DNA of 64,000 bases, from assembly GCF_963674565.1 (NCBI RefSeq), contig NZ_OY771430.1, forward strand, positions 3,906,001 through 3,970,000. The letters run 5' to 3'. The translations under genes and the position numbers were made by a program. Origin of the DNA: an uncultured Carboxylicivirga sp. (lineage in GTDB: Bacteria > Bacteroidota > Bacteroidia > Bacteroidales > Marinilabiliaceae). Positions 37,518-47,786 of this stretch are shown piece by piece; the stretch's first letter is position 1; each line of letters opens with the position of its first letter. A model generated the notes under the pieces. It made no database searches and was not told the DNA's origin. It saw only the letters and a list, made by a program, of their open reading frames with translations.

Positions 37518-37799
37518 CTATTCGTAAACACAAACGTAACTAACCGTTTCTTTTACCAATACCTTAAATGAGCTGTCTTTTTCTACTTTAAAGGTCTCAT
37601 GGCGCTGATAAGTCTTCCATTCTGTTTCTCCAGGTAATAACACCTCCATCTTTCCGTGGGTAACAGTCATGTATTCAATGGTGCTTGTACCAAATTCAAA
37701 TTCTCCGGGAGCAATAACTCCTGCAGTTGCTTTTCCTTCACTGTTGCTTGTATCAATTGACTTTACCTGTCCATCGAAATACTCGTTCACTTTTAACAT
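37518..37799 (-). CDS. ppnP: pyrimidine/purine nucleoside phosphorylase
   Basis: This is a 93-residue single-domain cupin. NEYFDGQVKSI at the N-terminus, TIEYMTVTHGKMEVLLPGET in the middle and the ending SYVCVYE align well with E. coli PpnP (YaiE, formerly DUF1255). The enzyme phosphorolyses diverse purine and pyrimidine nucleosides, serving salvage. It has its own promoter and terminator, so it is monocistronic. The length matches the family exactly. Confidence 0.95.
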   Translation of the reverse strand: MLKVNEYFDGQVKSIDTSNSEGKATAGVIAPGEFEFGTSTIEYMTVTHGKMEVLLPGETEWKTYQRHETFKVEKDSSFKVLVKETVSYVCVYE

Positions 37800-37833
37800 C
37801 TTTATGATTTTTATAGGTTAATGTGTATGGAAG

Positions 37834-37841
37834 CAAATTTA
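37834..37841 (-). promoter_or_regulatory. promoter -7 box of ppnP
   Basis: TAAATTTG on the minus strand matches TANNTTTG, 34 bases before the ATG at 37799. Confidence 0.5.
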
Positions 37842-37862
37842 CATTTTACTCATAATAATGGC

Positions 37863-37893
37863 ATAAAAAAAGATTCCGACCAGGCCGAAATCT
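37863..37893 (-). terminator. terminator after the pectate lyase gene
   Basis: On the minus strand, 37893 to 37869 folds into an 11-pair stem with two G-T wobbles and a three-base loop, followed by TTTTTTTAT. Confidence 0.8.
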
Positions 37894-37917
37894 TCTTTTC
37901 TTACACTCTTCCGTTCA

Positions 37918-40167
37918 TTATTTTTTAATGATTTTGTATGTCTGAGGACCATTAGTGGTGTATATTTTAATCAGATAGACTCCTGAAGCAATATGACTCA
38001 TATCAAATCCATTTTCATTCAATTCTTTTGCTTGTAAAAGAACGCCCTGTAGGTTAAAAACTTCAATCTTAGCAAACTTTTCATTTGCAATAATGTTAAG
38101 ATAATCCGAAACAGGATTTGGATATAACCTAACCTTTTGATCTTCACTTTCGTTGATTTCTGTTGATGTATCGTAAACCAGACTCATAAAATATAGATTA
38201 GCCACATCACCTTTGGTAAGCAGATAATCCCCCGCTGTAACATCAACAATTAAAATACCATTGGTTGGATTATAAACGGTTCCATTGATTTTGAAATTAC
38301 CTTCAAAACCAGTATTAAAAACAAGAGTCAGTTTCCCAACCTGGGTTGAACTAAACGAAATAGTGGTTGATGATTCCATTTTTAAGCATTGAGTCAATGT
38401 TAGTCCGTTATAATCAACAGTTCCTTTCGAATCGGAAAGATTACCTGAGATTGTATAAAAGCTGCTATTCAGACCTGACAAAGTAAAGTTATGAATCATA
38501 TCTCCTTCCGTTACTTCACCATCACCATTGTCATCTCCATTTCCTGTATCATCCGATTCACCATCACCTTGAATAGTCACCAATGTTGTTTGGTAAGATG
38601 TTAATGCATTTTTCAAGGCTTGATTGACAGCGTAAGAGGCATCATCAACCGAATTATTAAAAGTCCATACAAAATCACCGCCATTCATTCTACCGCTATA
38701 TTCTATCACATTAGCTTTTGCAGCTTCAGGAGTATCAGTGTTATAATCATACATGAGGGTTGAGTTTGTATCAAAATTGTTGTAGCTGTGACCTCCTTGT
38801 GCAGTTACTACCTCAGCCGGCACTTCTTCTTCTCTCGCTGATGCCACATATGCATCAAATTGCGTTGTAGAATTATTGAAGGCTTCATCACCCATTGCAA
38901 CAAAACGATTCTGACCTTCTATATAATTATTAAAAGCCTTAATAATACCTCCATCTTCACCTGAAAAAGTACCATCCGGATCGTAAAAAATATCTGTTCC
39001 CTGCTGAGATATCATCATTGGGTATTTACATTTTCTGAAATAGTTTGCTTCAACAAAAACTGAAGAACCATTGGTTGCTCCCACTCCATACTTGGCATTT
39101 CCATCGAAGTAATTATTGTAAACATGGGCAGAGAAAAAACGCACCCGAGGATGTCGTGAATCGGAATGATCGAACCAGTTATGATGATATGTTACATAAA
39201 GACCTTCTGTTGTATCTTCGCCCAAACCCAGTAAACACGATTTTCCTGTGTCCCAGAAGTGATTATATGAAAATGTAACATAGGTTGACTTTTTACAATC
39301 AAGGGCACCATCACCCTTTGCCTGATCTGAATCACTTCCTGCATCACCATAAAATAAATCGCAGTGATGAACCCAGATATAATCATTGTCTTGTTGTAAA
39401 CCAATATTATCACCCTCATCGCTGTTACAATTCATAAATGCCAGATTCCGAAGTTCGATGTTGGATCCGTTTTTTATTCTGATGCCCCAGCCATCAACAA
39501 CAGTGTCATCACCTATTCCTTCTATGGTTATGTAGCTTGAAGCATTATTACTATTTTCCACTACAATATCTCCTTTATATGTAAAAGAAGGATCAGTGAT
39601 TTGCCCAACCAGCCTTACAATCAACGGACGGTTATCATTACCTTTTTTAAAGCCATCCAAAATTGCCTGCAGTCCAACACAAGGGTTTTCATTAGCCCCT
39701 GTCACATCCATGGGAATGGTATTTTTTGTATTTTCAGTAATATAAATAATCACAGCATTATCCTTAGGTGTTCCATCTTGGTTGTAGGCACCCGGAACAC
39801 GATTGTTGGAAAAGGCAAAGCCTGCACGATCATGAGCATCAACTGTTATTGTACCGGAAACTGTTACTCCCGTTTCAACTCCATTAATGACCGGTGCCAC
39901 CTTAATGGTATAATCACCTGTTCTTAACCCAGGAATATCAGCCCTGAAATAATCACCATAATTACGAATCAGCTGATCGTCTATTTTAACTTCTGTATTA
40001 CCTTCTCCGCTATAATAAACATTAAAACTTTCAGCCCCCTCAACAGGCTGCCATTTTACCATAGCAGATTCGAACCATCCCATTGATTCGATAAGAGTTA
40101 CTGACTGAGCAAAAATCATATTGCTGGTAAGAGCAAGGAATAAGATTACAAGGAATAAATATTTCAT
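37918..40167 (-). CDS. secreted pectate lyase (PL1-like) with T9SS sorting domain
   Basis: This is a 749-residue exported protein: signal peptide (to about residue 20), a fibronectin-like module (about 22-110), then a right-handed beta-helix lyase domain (about 120-500). The helix shows NIELRNLAFMN, DYIWVHHCDLF, GDGALDCKKSTYVTFSYNHF, HHNWFDHSDSRHPRVRF and VEANYFRK. The HPRVR arginine and surrounding strands match PL1 pectate lyases, which cleave polygalacturonate by beta-elimination with calcium. After an Asp/Gly-rich linker comes a small beta-sandwich (about 560-665), then the type A sorting domain LYPNPVSDYLNI...TYKIIKK. It is likely released or anchored by T9SS. No SusC/D pair is nearby. 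Confidence 0.92.
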   Translation of the reverse strand: MKYLFLVILFLALTSNMIFAQSVTLIESMGWFESAMVKWQPVEGAESFNVYYSGEGNTEVKIDDQLIRNYGDYFRADIPGLRTGDYTIKVAPVINGVETGVTVSGTITVDAHDRAGFAFSNNRVPGAYNQDGTPKDNAVIIYITENTKNTIPMDVTGANENPCVGLQAILDGFKKGNDNRPLIVRLVGQITDPSFTYKGDIVVENSNNASSYITIEGIGDDTVVDGWGIRIKNGSNIELRNLAFMNCNSDEGDNIGLQQDNDYIWVHHCDLFYGDAGSDSDQAKGDGALDCKKSTYVTFSYNHFWDTGKSCLLGLGEDTTEGLYVTYHHNWFDHSDSRHPRVRFFSAHVYNNYFDGNAKYGVGATNGSSVFVEANYFRKCKYPMMISQQGTDIFYDPDGTFSGEDGGIIKAFNNYIEGQNRFVAMGDEAFNNSTTQFDAYVASAREEEVPAEVVTAQGGHSYNNFDTNSTLMYDYNTDTPEAAKANVIEYSGRMNGGDFVWTFNNSVDDASYAVNQALKNALTSYQTTLVTIQGDGESDDTGNGDDNGDGEVTEGDMIHNFTLSGLNSSFYTISGNLSDSKGTVDYNGLTLTQCLKMESSTTISFSSTQVGKLTLVFNTGFEGNFKINGTVYNPTNGILIVDVTAGDYLLTKGDVANLYFMSLVYDTSTEINESEDQKVRLYPNPVSDYLNIIANEKFAKIEVFNLQGVLLQAKELNENGFDMSHIASGVYLIKIYTTNGPQTYKIIKK

Positions 40168-40203
40168 AATTTGGATTTAATGAGTCTGATTAGTTTTCAT
40201 AAT

Positions 40204-40211
40204 CAAAAGTA
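40204..40211 (-). promoter_or_regulatory. promoter -7 box of the pectate lyase gene
   Basis: TACTTTTG on the minus strand fits TANNTTTG, 36 bases before the start codon. The -33 element is weak. Confidence 0.45.
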
Positions 40212-40271
40212 AACTCATTAATTATTTTGAAGGGTAGACAAATAGATTTGAAAAGTATGAGTAATCGCTAT

Positions 40272-40305
40272 TAACAAAAGCGACCGAAGTATTTCCGGTC
40301 GCTGT
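40272..40305 (-). terminator. terminator after the cohesin-domain gene
   Basis: AGCGACCG (40279-40286) pairs with CGGTCGCT (40296-40303). On the minus strand it is followed by TTTTGTT. Confidence 0.8.
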
Positions 40306-40323
40306 CCACGTTCACTTACCACT

Positions 40324-42303
40324 CTATAACTTTATTTTTAAATAGAGCTTATTATTTCCTGTAATTTCAATTAAATAGATTCCTTTAACAAACTGACTTC
40401 TTAACAAAGAAGAGGTCTTTCCTTCGATCTTTGTTTTGAAAACCTGCTCACCCGTTATGCTATACAACGATAACCAACGACTATCTTCCGGAATATTCTC
40501 AAGTTTAACAAAGGTTGGTGAATAAATTACCCGGATTTCATCTTTTAAATTATCATCAATAGCTGTTGGTTCTCCTATCTCTACCGAACCAGCTTCAACC
40601 AATAACCTTGGGTAACCTTCGTTAACGATTATATCCGAGAAATTTAATGGTATTACCAATCCAACATTTAAACCTTGTTTAATGAAAACCTCCAATCCCA
40701 TCATAGTAATATCTCCACTCACACCACTAACTCCGGCACCCGCAAACTGAAAATGATTCTCGACCTGATTTGCAGAATAAGACCAGGATTGAGTGGATGT
40801 GCCAGCATTATTAATATCAATACTTTCAATATTATTGGCATTAAAAGTGATACCTCCCGACAAACTGATCACCGGAAGCATGCTGATATCAGAACTCAGA
40901 TAAACAGGCAACTGCACTGATGTTCCATCAGCCGGAATAATGACATCTCCCAATTGAATGGTTCCATCGTAAATATTAATAATGCCCGATTGACCATTAG
41001 ATCCCCTGGGATCTGTAACCATTACAACAACCTGACCACCTTTTTCGGCCAGTAACAATCCATCCTCATCTATTGATGCGATACCCGGATTCGAAACGCT
41101 CCATTGATATGGCTCAATACCTCCACTAGCATTAAAGTCTAATGTTTCACCCACCAACAGCTGCCCGTTTATTGGACGAACCGTAAGATTAGGTAAACCC
41201 ATAATATTAAAATACCCACGATATACCTTGGCTTTTAATTCTTCGTTAAACACGGCATGTTGAATATCAATCCAGGTACCACCAGAGGATCGATCATCCA
41301 CCTTAAAACGAATAAAAAACAAAGGACCACTTCCTCGAACTTTCATCGATGAGGCAAACGAAACAGTGACTGCACCATTTAGACTAAGATTAGCTATTTT
41401 ATTGCCGATTATCTCCAGTAAACTGCCTGCATAAATCACCTCTTCAGCCTTAAGAATACTTTCGTTAAAGCCGACTCTGACTTCACCTCCCATTACATTA
41501 AAGTCATCAAGACGCGAGATATTAACCGGGATAGTTACGTAGTTATTCTGATAATAACTTGAATCCCTTATGCGAAGGGTAAATGGTACGACCTCTACCC
41601 AATAATCAGCGGTATCCTTAATACCCGTATTATCAGTAGCAATCACTTTTACTTTACCGGGAGATATGCCTGTAACTAATCCGTTTGAACTGATACTGGC
41701 TACCGATAAATCGGTTGTACTCCATGTGTAGGGAGCCGTTCCTCTCGACACGTAATATTGTAGCGTTTCACCAATAGCGATTAATCCACCATTGGGACTA
41801 AATGAAAGATAGGGTTGCGGACTGATTGTTACACGTCCATTTGTGAGATAAACCGGAATTCCCCCCTCATTAAAAATGGTTTGATTACCTGTAACAAAGT
41901 TCAGATAGACTGTACCCTGTGCCTTCAGCCTGAACTGCAAATAGGCCAATACACCTGTTCCGGTTAAGGGCAAAACCCCGGCATGACTAATGGTTACTCT
42001 GCCAATATTGGCTATGTTGGATACCGGATTACCCCAACCTGCAGATACAGTGCCTTCATAGGATGGCTCCAATGCTTCAAGTAAATTGGCATTGTAATCA
42101 ATCGAAACCTGGTATGACAAGATATTAAGTGAGGTCAATGAAGTATCTACATACACAGGAACACTCACAATATCACCTACCATACCTGTTTCGGTGGCAA
42201 TCCGCAAACCAATATCTGCCCTGGCTGGCATTAAAAATGCCAACCAGAGTATTATTGTGTATAGATAATATTTATGAACTTTCATGGCTCGATAGTTTAT
42301 CAT
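40324..42303 (-). CDS. secreted protein with cohesin-like and bacterial Ig-like domains, T9SS sorting signal
   Basis: The 659-residue exported protein has three cohesin-like domains (about 30-165, 250-370 and 470-590), recognisable from MVGDIVSVPVYVDTSLTSLN...YQVSIDYNANLLEA and the later VRVGFNESILKAEEV pattern. Ig-like (BIG2) segments sit between them: 'YTWSTTDLSVASISSNGLVT' and 'YQWSVSNPGIASIDEDGLLL'. The last 70 residues end in a sorting-domain-like LYSITGEQVFKTKI...GIYLIEITGNNKLYLKIKL. The start ATG at 42303 overlaps the upstream stop as ATGA. An internal ATG at 42285 gives a shorter signal peptide (MKVHKYYLYTIILW) and is also plausible. It is co-transcribed with the giant beta-helix protein that carries a dockerin. 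Confidence 0.82.
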   Translation of the reverse strand: MINYRAMKVHKYYLYTIILWLAFLMPARADIGLRIATETGMVGDIVSVPVYVDTSLTSLNILSYQVSIDYNANLLEALEPSYEGTVSAGWGNPVSNIANIGRVTISHAGVLPLTGTGVLAYLQFRLKAQGTVYLNFVTGNQTIFNEGGIPVYLTNGRVTISPQPYLSFSPNGGLIAIGETLQYYVSRGTAPYTWSTTDLSVASISSNGLVTGISPGKVKVIATDNTGIKDTADYWVEVVPFTLRIRDSSYYQNNYVTIPVNISRLDDFNVMGGEVRVGFNESILKAEEVIYAGSLLEIIGNKIANLSLNGAVTVSFASSMKVRGSGPLFFIRFKVDDRSSGGTWIDIQHAVFNEELKAKVYRGYFNIMGLPNLTVRPINGQLLVGETLDFNASGGIEPYQWSVSNPGIASIDEDGLLLAEKGGQVVVMVTDPRGSNGQSGIINIYDGTIQLGDVIIPADGTSVQLPVYLSSDISMLPVISLSGGITFNANNIESIDINNAGTSTQSWSYSANQVENHFQFAGAGVSGVSGDITMMGLEVFIKQGLNVGLVIPLNFSDIIVNEGYPRLLVEAGSVEIGEPTAIDDNLKDEIRVIYSPTFVKLENIPEDSRWLSLYSITGEQVFKTKIEGKTSSLLRSQFVKGIYLIEITGNNKLYLKIKL

Positions 42304-45300
42304 TTTACAACCACTTTTTGAGTAAAGACTTCGTCACCAATTACCAACCGCAGAATTACTACACCATGATAATCGCTTAATTGATCTCCACTAAAATGAT
42401 ATCGTCCATTATTTAAAGTTTCGCTAAACAGGTTGCTGATCAAAACACCATCCGGACTGTAAACTGACAGAATAACTTTGCTATTATCATTAGCCACATC
42501 ATAATCAAACTCGATGAAACCATCTGTTGGATTAGGATAAACACTGTACAAACCTGAAGTTTCTATAACCAGTTCTGATATGGAAGTTGCAATTGGATTT
42601 TGAATAATGGCTCCTTTACTGTTACTAATCAAATTATGTTCGTTCACTAACAATTCACCAAAATCTATTCTTGTTTCAGCCTCAAAACCAGAAATTAATT
42701 CAAACTGCAAATCAGCTAACACTCCTTGCGCCGAAATAGCTTCAGATGAAGCAAATGCCAGATCAATAAAACCGTTAACATTATCGATACTGTATGCCAT
42801 CATAATATTCAAATCGCCTTGATCAATTTGTTTAACCTGAAGTACAGCAGGATTGAAATGAAGTTTTATGTCGGTACTTAACAGGTTACCATTATTCTCA
42901 ACCATTAACCTTGTTGTAAATTCTGTATCTATTGGAGATGCATCAGTCAGACTGATGAAGATTTCCTCATTGTCTATAGATGAACCTGTGCTCTTTAGAA
43001 CTTCTGCAGGGAAACTGGTTATGATACCTGCTACGTATTGCAATACCAGTGAAGCATCATATGCTGTAATACCAGCTGTACCGGATACATCTGCTACTGA
43101 TTGTTGCAAAGCATTTAAAGTGATAATGCTGGCTGCATGCTGAAGAATCAACGAAGCATCATACGCCTGAATATGGCCATTGAGACTGACATCACCCATT
43201 AGCGGATTGGTAAATCCATCTGTTGTGAAATCGGAATAATTAACCATATTAGTCACCACATCACCCGTACCACCGGGGTTGGATGCATGAGTAGGTCCAG
43301 TATTACTTCCCCAATAATTATATCGGGCATCAATATTGAATGCCATATCTACATTCTGCACACCGTAATTGGTATTTCCATAAATATCGCAGTAATTAAT
43401 TACCGGATTGGACGCTCCGGTTGCCCGTACTCCATTTGAGTTGTAAATCAAGCTTGAACGCGTAATGGTAGGGCTTGCTTTTTCAACGGCTATGGCGGCT
43501 TCGGTATTATAATATCCGGCATAACGTATCAAACAATTATCCAACCTGCATGAATCATCAAAAGCCTCATCAGTAAATCGTAAACCTTTCCAATTGTAAT
43601 AATTACTGGTTATATTTTCAGGACCGTTGGAGTTACTGTCACCACCAAAAAAGTCATCCTTAATATCAGTGAATACAATTACACTGTCTGCAGTATATCC
43701 TCCTTCTGCAATCAATCCTCTCTTAATAGTCATACGCGCACCCTGATTGAATTTACAGATCACACCCGGATCGATAGACAGATGCACACTGGTTCCGATG
43801 GAGTAATTACCTGAGAAGTAATACGGTATATTTCGAACACCGGCAAAGTTATTCTTCTTCAAAGTTACATCCTGAACCAATTCCTCATTAGCCAGAACTC
43901 CAATTGCCTTATAAGTTGTGCCCGAAATGGTATTATTTACCGTGTCTCTTGGGAATGAAACCAAAGAAATAACCATTGGTGCATAGGTGATATCATTAAA
44001 CGTGCTATTGGTAAGTGCAGGTGTTGATACTCCCCGTAGTTCAACTCCCCATGTACAGTTTTCGAATAACGAAGCATTGATATCCGGAGCGGCCTGTTCC
44101 ATGTTAATTCCACTTCTTGAATACCTGAAAATACTATTATCAACCGAACAGGAATCATCATTGGAAATGTCGTTAAAAGTAATTGCCGGATAGCCTTGAA
44201 TAGAAGGTCCATTTTCTGCACCATTATCATTGGTGTCCATCGGATGACCATAAGCATCATCGCGCAAATGCGTAAATACAACCGGTTTCTCAGCCGTACC
44301 CTTTAGTTGCAATGCCCCATTAACCGAAAAAGCAGCGGTATTATTGGTTTTAAAAACAGTTCCGGCAGGCACAACAATATTAGTTCCCGAATTGACGGTT
44401 AATGTATTGTAAAGAAAATAGGTGATGTTTTCATAGCCTGCAAAATCGCGCTGGGGAATGGTATCATCTAACGAATAGGTTTCCTGAGCAACTCCCAAAG
44501 CTACAATGCCAAGGTTTGATACTCCGTTATTTTCAAAAACAGGATTGGCAAACATACTGATGATTACTGGTGCTTCACCAAGGTTGTTAAATTGTGAATT
44601 GGTTACAACCGCATCTGAACTACCAAAAATACCAATCCCTCCATAATGACAGTGCTCTATCTGACAGCTATCAACCTCAACAAAGGCATCGTATATATCA
44701 ACCAGACTCCTGTTTTTGCCATAACTGTAATAGGTATAACCTCCGTAATTAAGTATACAGTTATTCAAAAGGTTATCGGCTTCGAGTGATGAAGCATTAA
44801 AAACAATACGGCTCCAGTTATTTCTTTGTGGGATTGAAACGTTACCATCATCGTTTGTATCTCCTCCTTTTGAATCATCTTTGATGGATGTAAAAACAAT
44901 TTTTTCGTCAGTGGTACCATTAGCATTTAGTGCCCCATTAACAGTTATGCTACTATAATAATCTCTGAATTTAATTACAACACCCGGAGAAATACTAAGT
45001 ATTGCATTATTACCAATGGTTAACTGATCAACGATATAGGCAATGTTATAGATTCCTCCAACATCACGTTTGACCAAACTGGCTGAATTGGCAAGGTTTC
45101 CTTCAAGAATAAGGATTCCATTACTACCGTTTCCGTTTGATGCAATGTCGGGTGAAGTGAATGACATTAACGGATCGGACATCAGTGACATGGCTAACGG
45201 ATCGAGTCTACAATTTTGTATGATTACACTTTCAGAACAATCAGGAGCAGAAGAGCCATCAAATCTTAAACCATAATAGTAGGAATCACTGATTAACGAA

Positions 45301-47573
45301 TTTGCAATATCTCCACCTGCATCAACCCAGGTAACGACCCCATAATTACTGTTACCTCCAAACAATAATCGGGTATAATCAATTGAATTAAACGCATCAT
45401 TGGAAGTTCCCATATATCTGATGCTGGTCCAGTTTCCGGCAGACGGAGCTTCAGCATCTCCATCATTTTTGGTATCCTGAGGAATACCATAGTTATCGTC
45501 TTTGATGGATGTAAAAACAACTGAATCAGTTTCCAGACCAGATGATTTAAAACCACCATTTACAATGATGCTTCTGTTTTGATTAAATTTCAAAACCACC
45601 CCTGGTTTCACTTCTACATTTGTACCTGAATTAATTGTCAGATCATCCAGTAGTACATACGAGATATTGTTATATCCGGCAATTGTATCCTTATCAAGCG
45701 TGGCATTAAATCCAAGTTTCTCGCCAATAATACCAATGGCTGTCCAACCGGGATTCACAAAACTATTACCACTAAATTTCGGATAAGCATTGATTGATTT
45801 AGCAACCGGAGTATAGGTTGTGTTCACAAATTCATTATTCTCAACAATAGGATGTGAAGCCTGAAAAGCATAAATACCATAATGACAGTCCTTAATAATG
45901 CTGTTGGTGATTTCAGGACTTGCATTATCCATGGTGATCTGTCCACTACCAATATATTGAGTATTGTAGTATCTACCAGGCATAGAGCCATATTGCAAGC
46001 GACAAAAGTTTAGTACACAATTCTCATCATCAATTGTATTTTCAAACACAATACCTCCCCAATTTCCAATTGCAGGTACTGTTTGTGTTCCATCTTTATT
46101 AGTATCCTGAGGATTACCAAAATTATCATCGCGTACCGAGGTAAATGTTATGAAATGATCGGCATCGCCACCATCAGCAATCAGTGCTCCTTTTACAATG
46201 ATCAGATGCGATTGACTGTATCCTTTAATCACTACGCCAGGATTAATGGTTAGTGTTATACTTTCTGGTATAGTAACCGATCCTAACAATAAATAGGTCA
46301 CGTTTGGAATACCTGTAACATCTCGTTGTGGCAAACTGGCACTGGCTGTCATGGTGCTACTGATAATTCCAATGGCATCATAAGTGTTATCTGAAAAAGA
46401 AAATGAATTATTGGTAAATGTAGGAGAGGCATCCAGCGTTAAAGCAAAAGGCACCAAAGAGGATGATCCAATGGTATTATACCTGAAAGTCGGACTGGAA
46501 TCAAACTCAATATAAGCACCAATATAGTTATTCTCGAAGTTACAATTTTCGATGCTCGGCGAAGCATTCTGGATCCATATCGGAGCTCGATTTCCTCGTC
46601 CTCCAAAGGAAAAGTCGGCATAACTGATACTACAAACTCCATCGTTGCTACTATCTTCAAAACGTATCGATCCCCAGTTGCCTGCAGTCGGTGGAGTAGC
46701 GGCTCCATCGTTATTTGTATCGCCTCCCAAATTATCATTTTGATAGGATGTAAAATTGATTCTTTCAGTAACTGAACCATTGGCAATTAACGCACCCCTA
46801 ACCAATATACTACCATTGTTGAATTTGAGAGTATTTCCAGCTTTTATGGTTAATGTTGCAGCAGCCTGAACATACAAATCACGGTTAATTACATAAGGTA
46901 CAGTGATGGTATCAAGGGTCATATCGCCATTTAGATAACTAAAATCGACATAAACACCATTGAATGTATTTCCGGATATATCAACGTTATTATGATCAAA
47001 GCTTAGGTTCGCAGATCCCCTGTATACTATCGGCCATCTGCATGCAGTAATCTGAGCACTTGTAACCTGAATATTACCACCATTATAAATTTCCATTCCT
47101 GCATTATTAGAGTCTTTAATAACACAGTTATCATTAATGGTAATGGTTCCACCATTACTGCTCAATGCGCCATAATAAGCATTATACGATGAGCTATATC
47201 CTCCATATTCGATGGTTGTTGCATTAAAGGTTGCTGATCCACCAGTTCGAACTTCGATGGTATTCCAGTCTCCTTTTTGACCAAGTCCGGCACCTGCAGA
47301 GGATGTAAAAATAACCCTCTTGCCTGCAGTTCCATTAACAATTAGATCTCCATCAACTGTAATACTGGTATTAGAATTAATCTTAACCTCAACTCCTTCA
47401 TTGATCGTTAAAACACCTGAAGAAGTAATTTGCAGATTTGAAGTTATCAAATAAGGTGATCCTTCAACCGTCCAGGTTGAGTCGGTTGTAATATAGCCTG
47501 AAACATTGGTTTGTGCACTTAAAACCAAGCTCATACTAATTAAAAAAACGAAAAGGGTAAAAAGTTTTTTCAT
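42300..47573 (-). CDS. giant beta-helix surface protein with dockerin, cohesin and T9SS sorting domains
   Basis: This is a secreted protein of 1757 residues. I start it at the ATG 47573 (MKKLFTLFVFLISMSLVLSAQ), because the earlier in-frame start adds seven residues ahead of a perfect signal peptide. Residues 25-1450 contain seven units of about 200 residues, each a right-handed beta-helix turn set. Each ends with a block of the form FTS(I/V)(K/R)DDN(Y/F)G...DTN(x)DG...GNW(x)(x)I(R/V)F. Around 1460-1525 is a dockerin-like pair (GDVSLNGHIQAYDASLILQH and DVSGTAGITAYDASLVLQYV). A cohesin-like domain (about 1540-1665) and the sorting domain (VYPNPTDGFIEFDYD to the end) follow. It is probably a surface adhesin or scaffold. 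Confidence 0.85.
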   Translation of the reverse strand: MKKLFTLFVFLISMSLVLSAQTNVSGYITTDSTWTVEGSPYLITSNLQITSSGVLTINEGVEVKINSNTSITVDGDLIVNGTAGKRVIFTSSAGAGLGQKGDWNTIEVRTGGSATFNATTIEYGGYSSSYNAYYGALSSNGGTITINDNCVIKDSNNAGMEIYNGGNIQVTSAQITACRWPIVYRGSANLSFDHNNVDISGNTFNGVYVDFSYLNGDMTLDTITVPYVINRDLYVQAAATLTIKAGNTLKFNNGSILVRGALIANGSVTERINFTSYQNDNLGGDTNNDGAATPPTAGNWGSIRFEDSSNDGVCSISYADFSFGGRGNRAPIWIQNASPSIENCNFENNYIGAYIEFDSSPTFRYNTIGSSSLVPFALTLDASPTFTNNSFSFSDNTYDAIGIISSTMTASASLPQRDVTGIPNVTYLLLGSVTIPESITLTINPGVVIKGYSQSHLIIVKGALIADGGDADHFITFTSVRDDNFGNPQDTNKDGTQTVPAIGNWGGIVFENTIDDENCVLNFCRLQYGSMPGRYYNTQYIGSGQITMDNASPEITNSIIKDCHYGIYAFQASHPIVENNEFVNTTYTPVAKSINAYPKFSGNSFVNPGWTAIGIIGEKLGFNATLDKDTIAGYNNISYVLLDDLTINSGTNVEVKPGVVLKFNQNRSIIVNGGFKSSGLETDSVVFTSIKDDNYGIPQDTKNDGDAEAPSAGNWTSIRYMGTSNDAFNSIDYTRLLFGGNSNYGVVTWVDAGGDIANSLISDSYYYGLRFDGSSAPDCSESVIIQNCRLDPLAMSLMSDPLMSFTSPDIASNGNGSNGILILEGNLANSASLVKRDVGGIYNIAYIVDQLTIGNNAILSISPGVVIKFRDYYSSITVNGALNANGTTDEKIVFTSIKDDSKGGDTNDDGNVSIPQRNNWSRIVFNASSLEADNLLNNCILNYGGYTYYSYGKNRSLVDIYDAFVEVDSCQIEHCHYGGIGIFGSSDAVVTNSQFNNLGEAPVIISMFANPVFENNGVSNLGIVALGVAQETYSLDDTIPQRDFAGYENITYFLYNTLTVNSGTNIVVPAGTVFKTNNTAAFSVNGALQLKGTAEKPVVFTHLRDDAYGHPMDTNDNGAENGPSIQGYPAITFNDISNDDSCSVDNSIFRYSRSGINMEQAAPDINASLFENCTWGVELRGVSTPALTNSTFNDITYAPMVISLVSFPRDTVNNTISGTTYKAIGVLANEELVQDVTLKKNNFAGVRNIPYYFSGNYSIGTSVHLSIDPGVICKFNQGARMTIKRGLIAEGGYTADSVIVFTDIKDDFFGGDSNSNGPENITSNYYNWKGLRFTDEAFDDSCRLDNCLIRYAGYYNTEAAIAVEKASPTITRSSLIYNSNGVRATGASNPVINYCDIYGNTNYGVQNVDMAFNIDARYNYWGSNTGPTHASNPGGTGDVVTNMVNYSDFTTDGFTNPLMGDVSLNGHIQAYDASLILQHAASIITLNALQQSVADVSGTAGITAYDASLVLQYVAGIITSFPAEVLKSTGSSIDNEEIFISLTDASPIDTEFTTRLMVENNGNLLSTDIKLHFNPAVLQVKQIDQGDLNIMMAYSIDNVNGFIDLAFASSEAISAQGVLADLQFELISGFEAETRIDFGELLVNEHNLISNSKGAIIQNPIATSISELVIETSGLYSVYPNPTDGFIEFDYDVANDNSKVILSVYSPDGVLISNLFSETLNNGRYHFSGDQLSDYHGVVILRLVIGDEVFTQKVVVK

Positions 47574-47768
47574 ATTGATGAGTATTAATGACACAAATTG
47601 CTTTTAGCTAGAGCAGGTTATCTGAAATGGAGAGAGTATTATTGTAATTTAGCGTATTTCAGAAGTTATGTCAATGATATAAAAAGCCTTTTTAGAAGCC
47701 CCTTCAGAAGAATTGATGAATTCAATTTGTATGTAGATAAAACTCTATTAAACAGTTGTAACCACAAG

Positions 47769-47786
47769 TATTCGACATGTCGAATA
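47769..47786. promoter_or_regulatory. 18-base perfect palindrome, possible operator
   Basis: TATTCGACATGTCGAATA is a perfect inverted repeat about 196 bases upstream of the beta-helix gene start, in an otherwise featureless 260-base gap. It is too short-looped for a terminator, so a dimeric regulator site is plausible. Confidence 0.35.

Noticed and set aside
43200..47500. Regularly recurring similar DNA segments that could suggest a CRISPR array or tandem DNA repeat.
   Set aside because: The repetition is at protein level with a period of about 600 bases inside one open frame; the DNA copies are not identical and there are no spacers.
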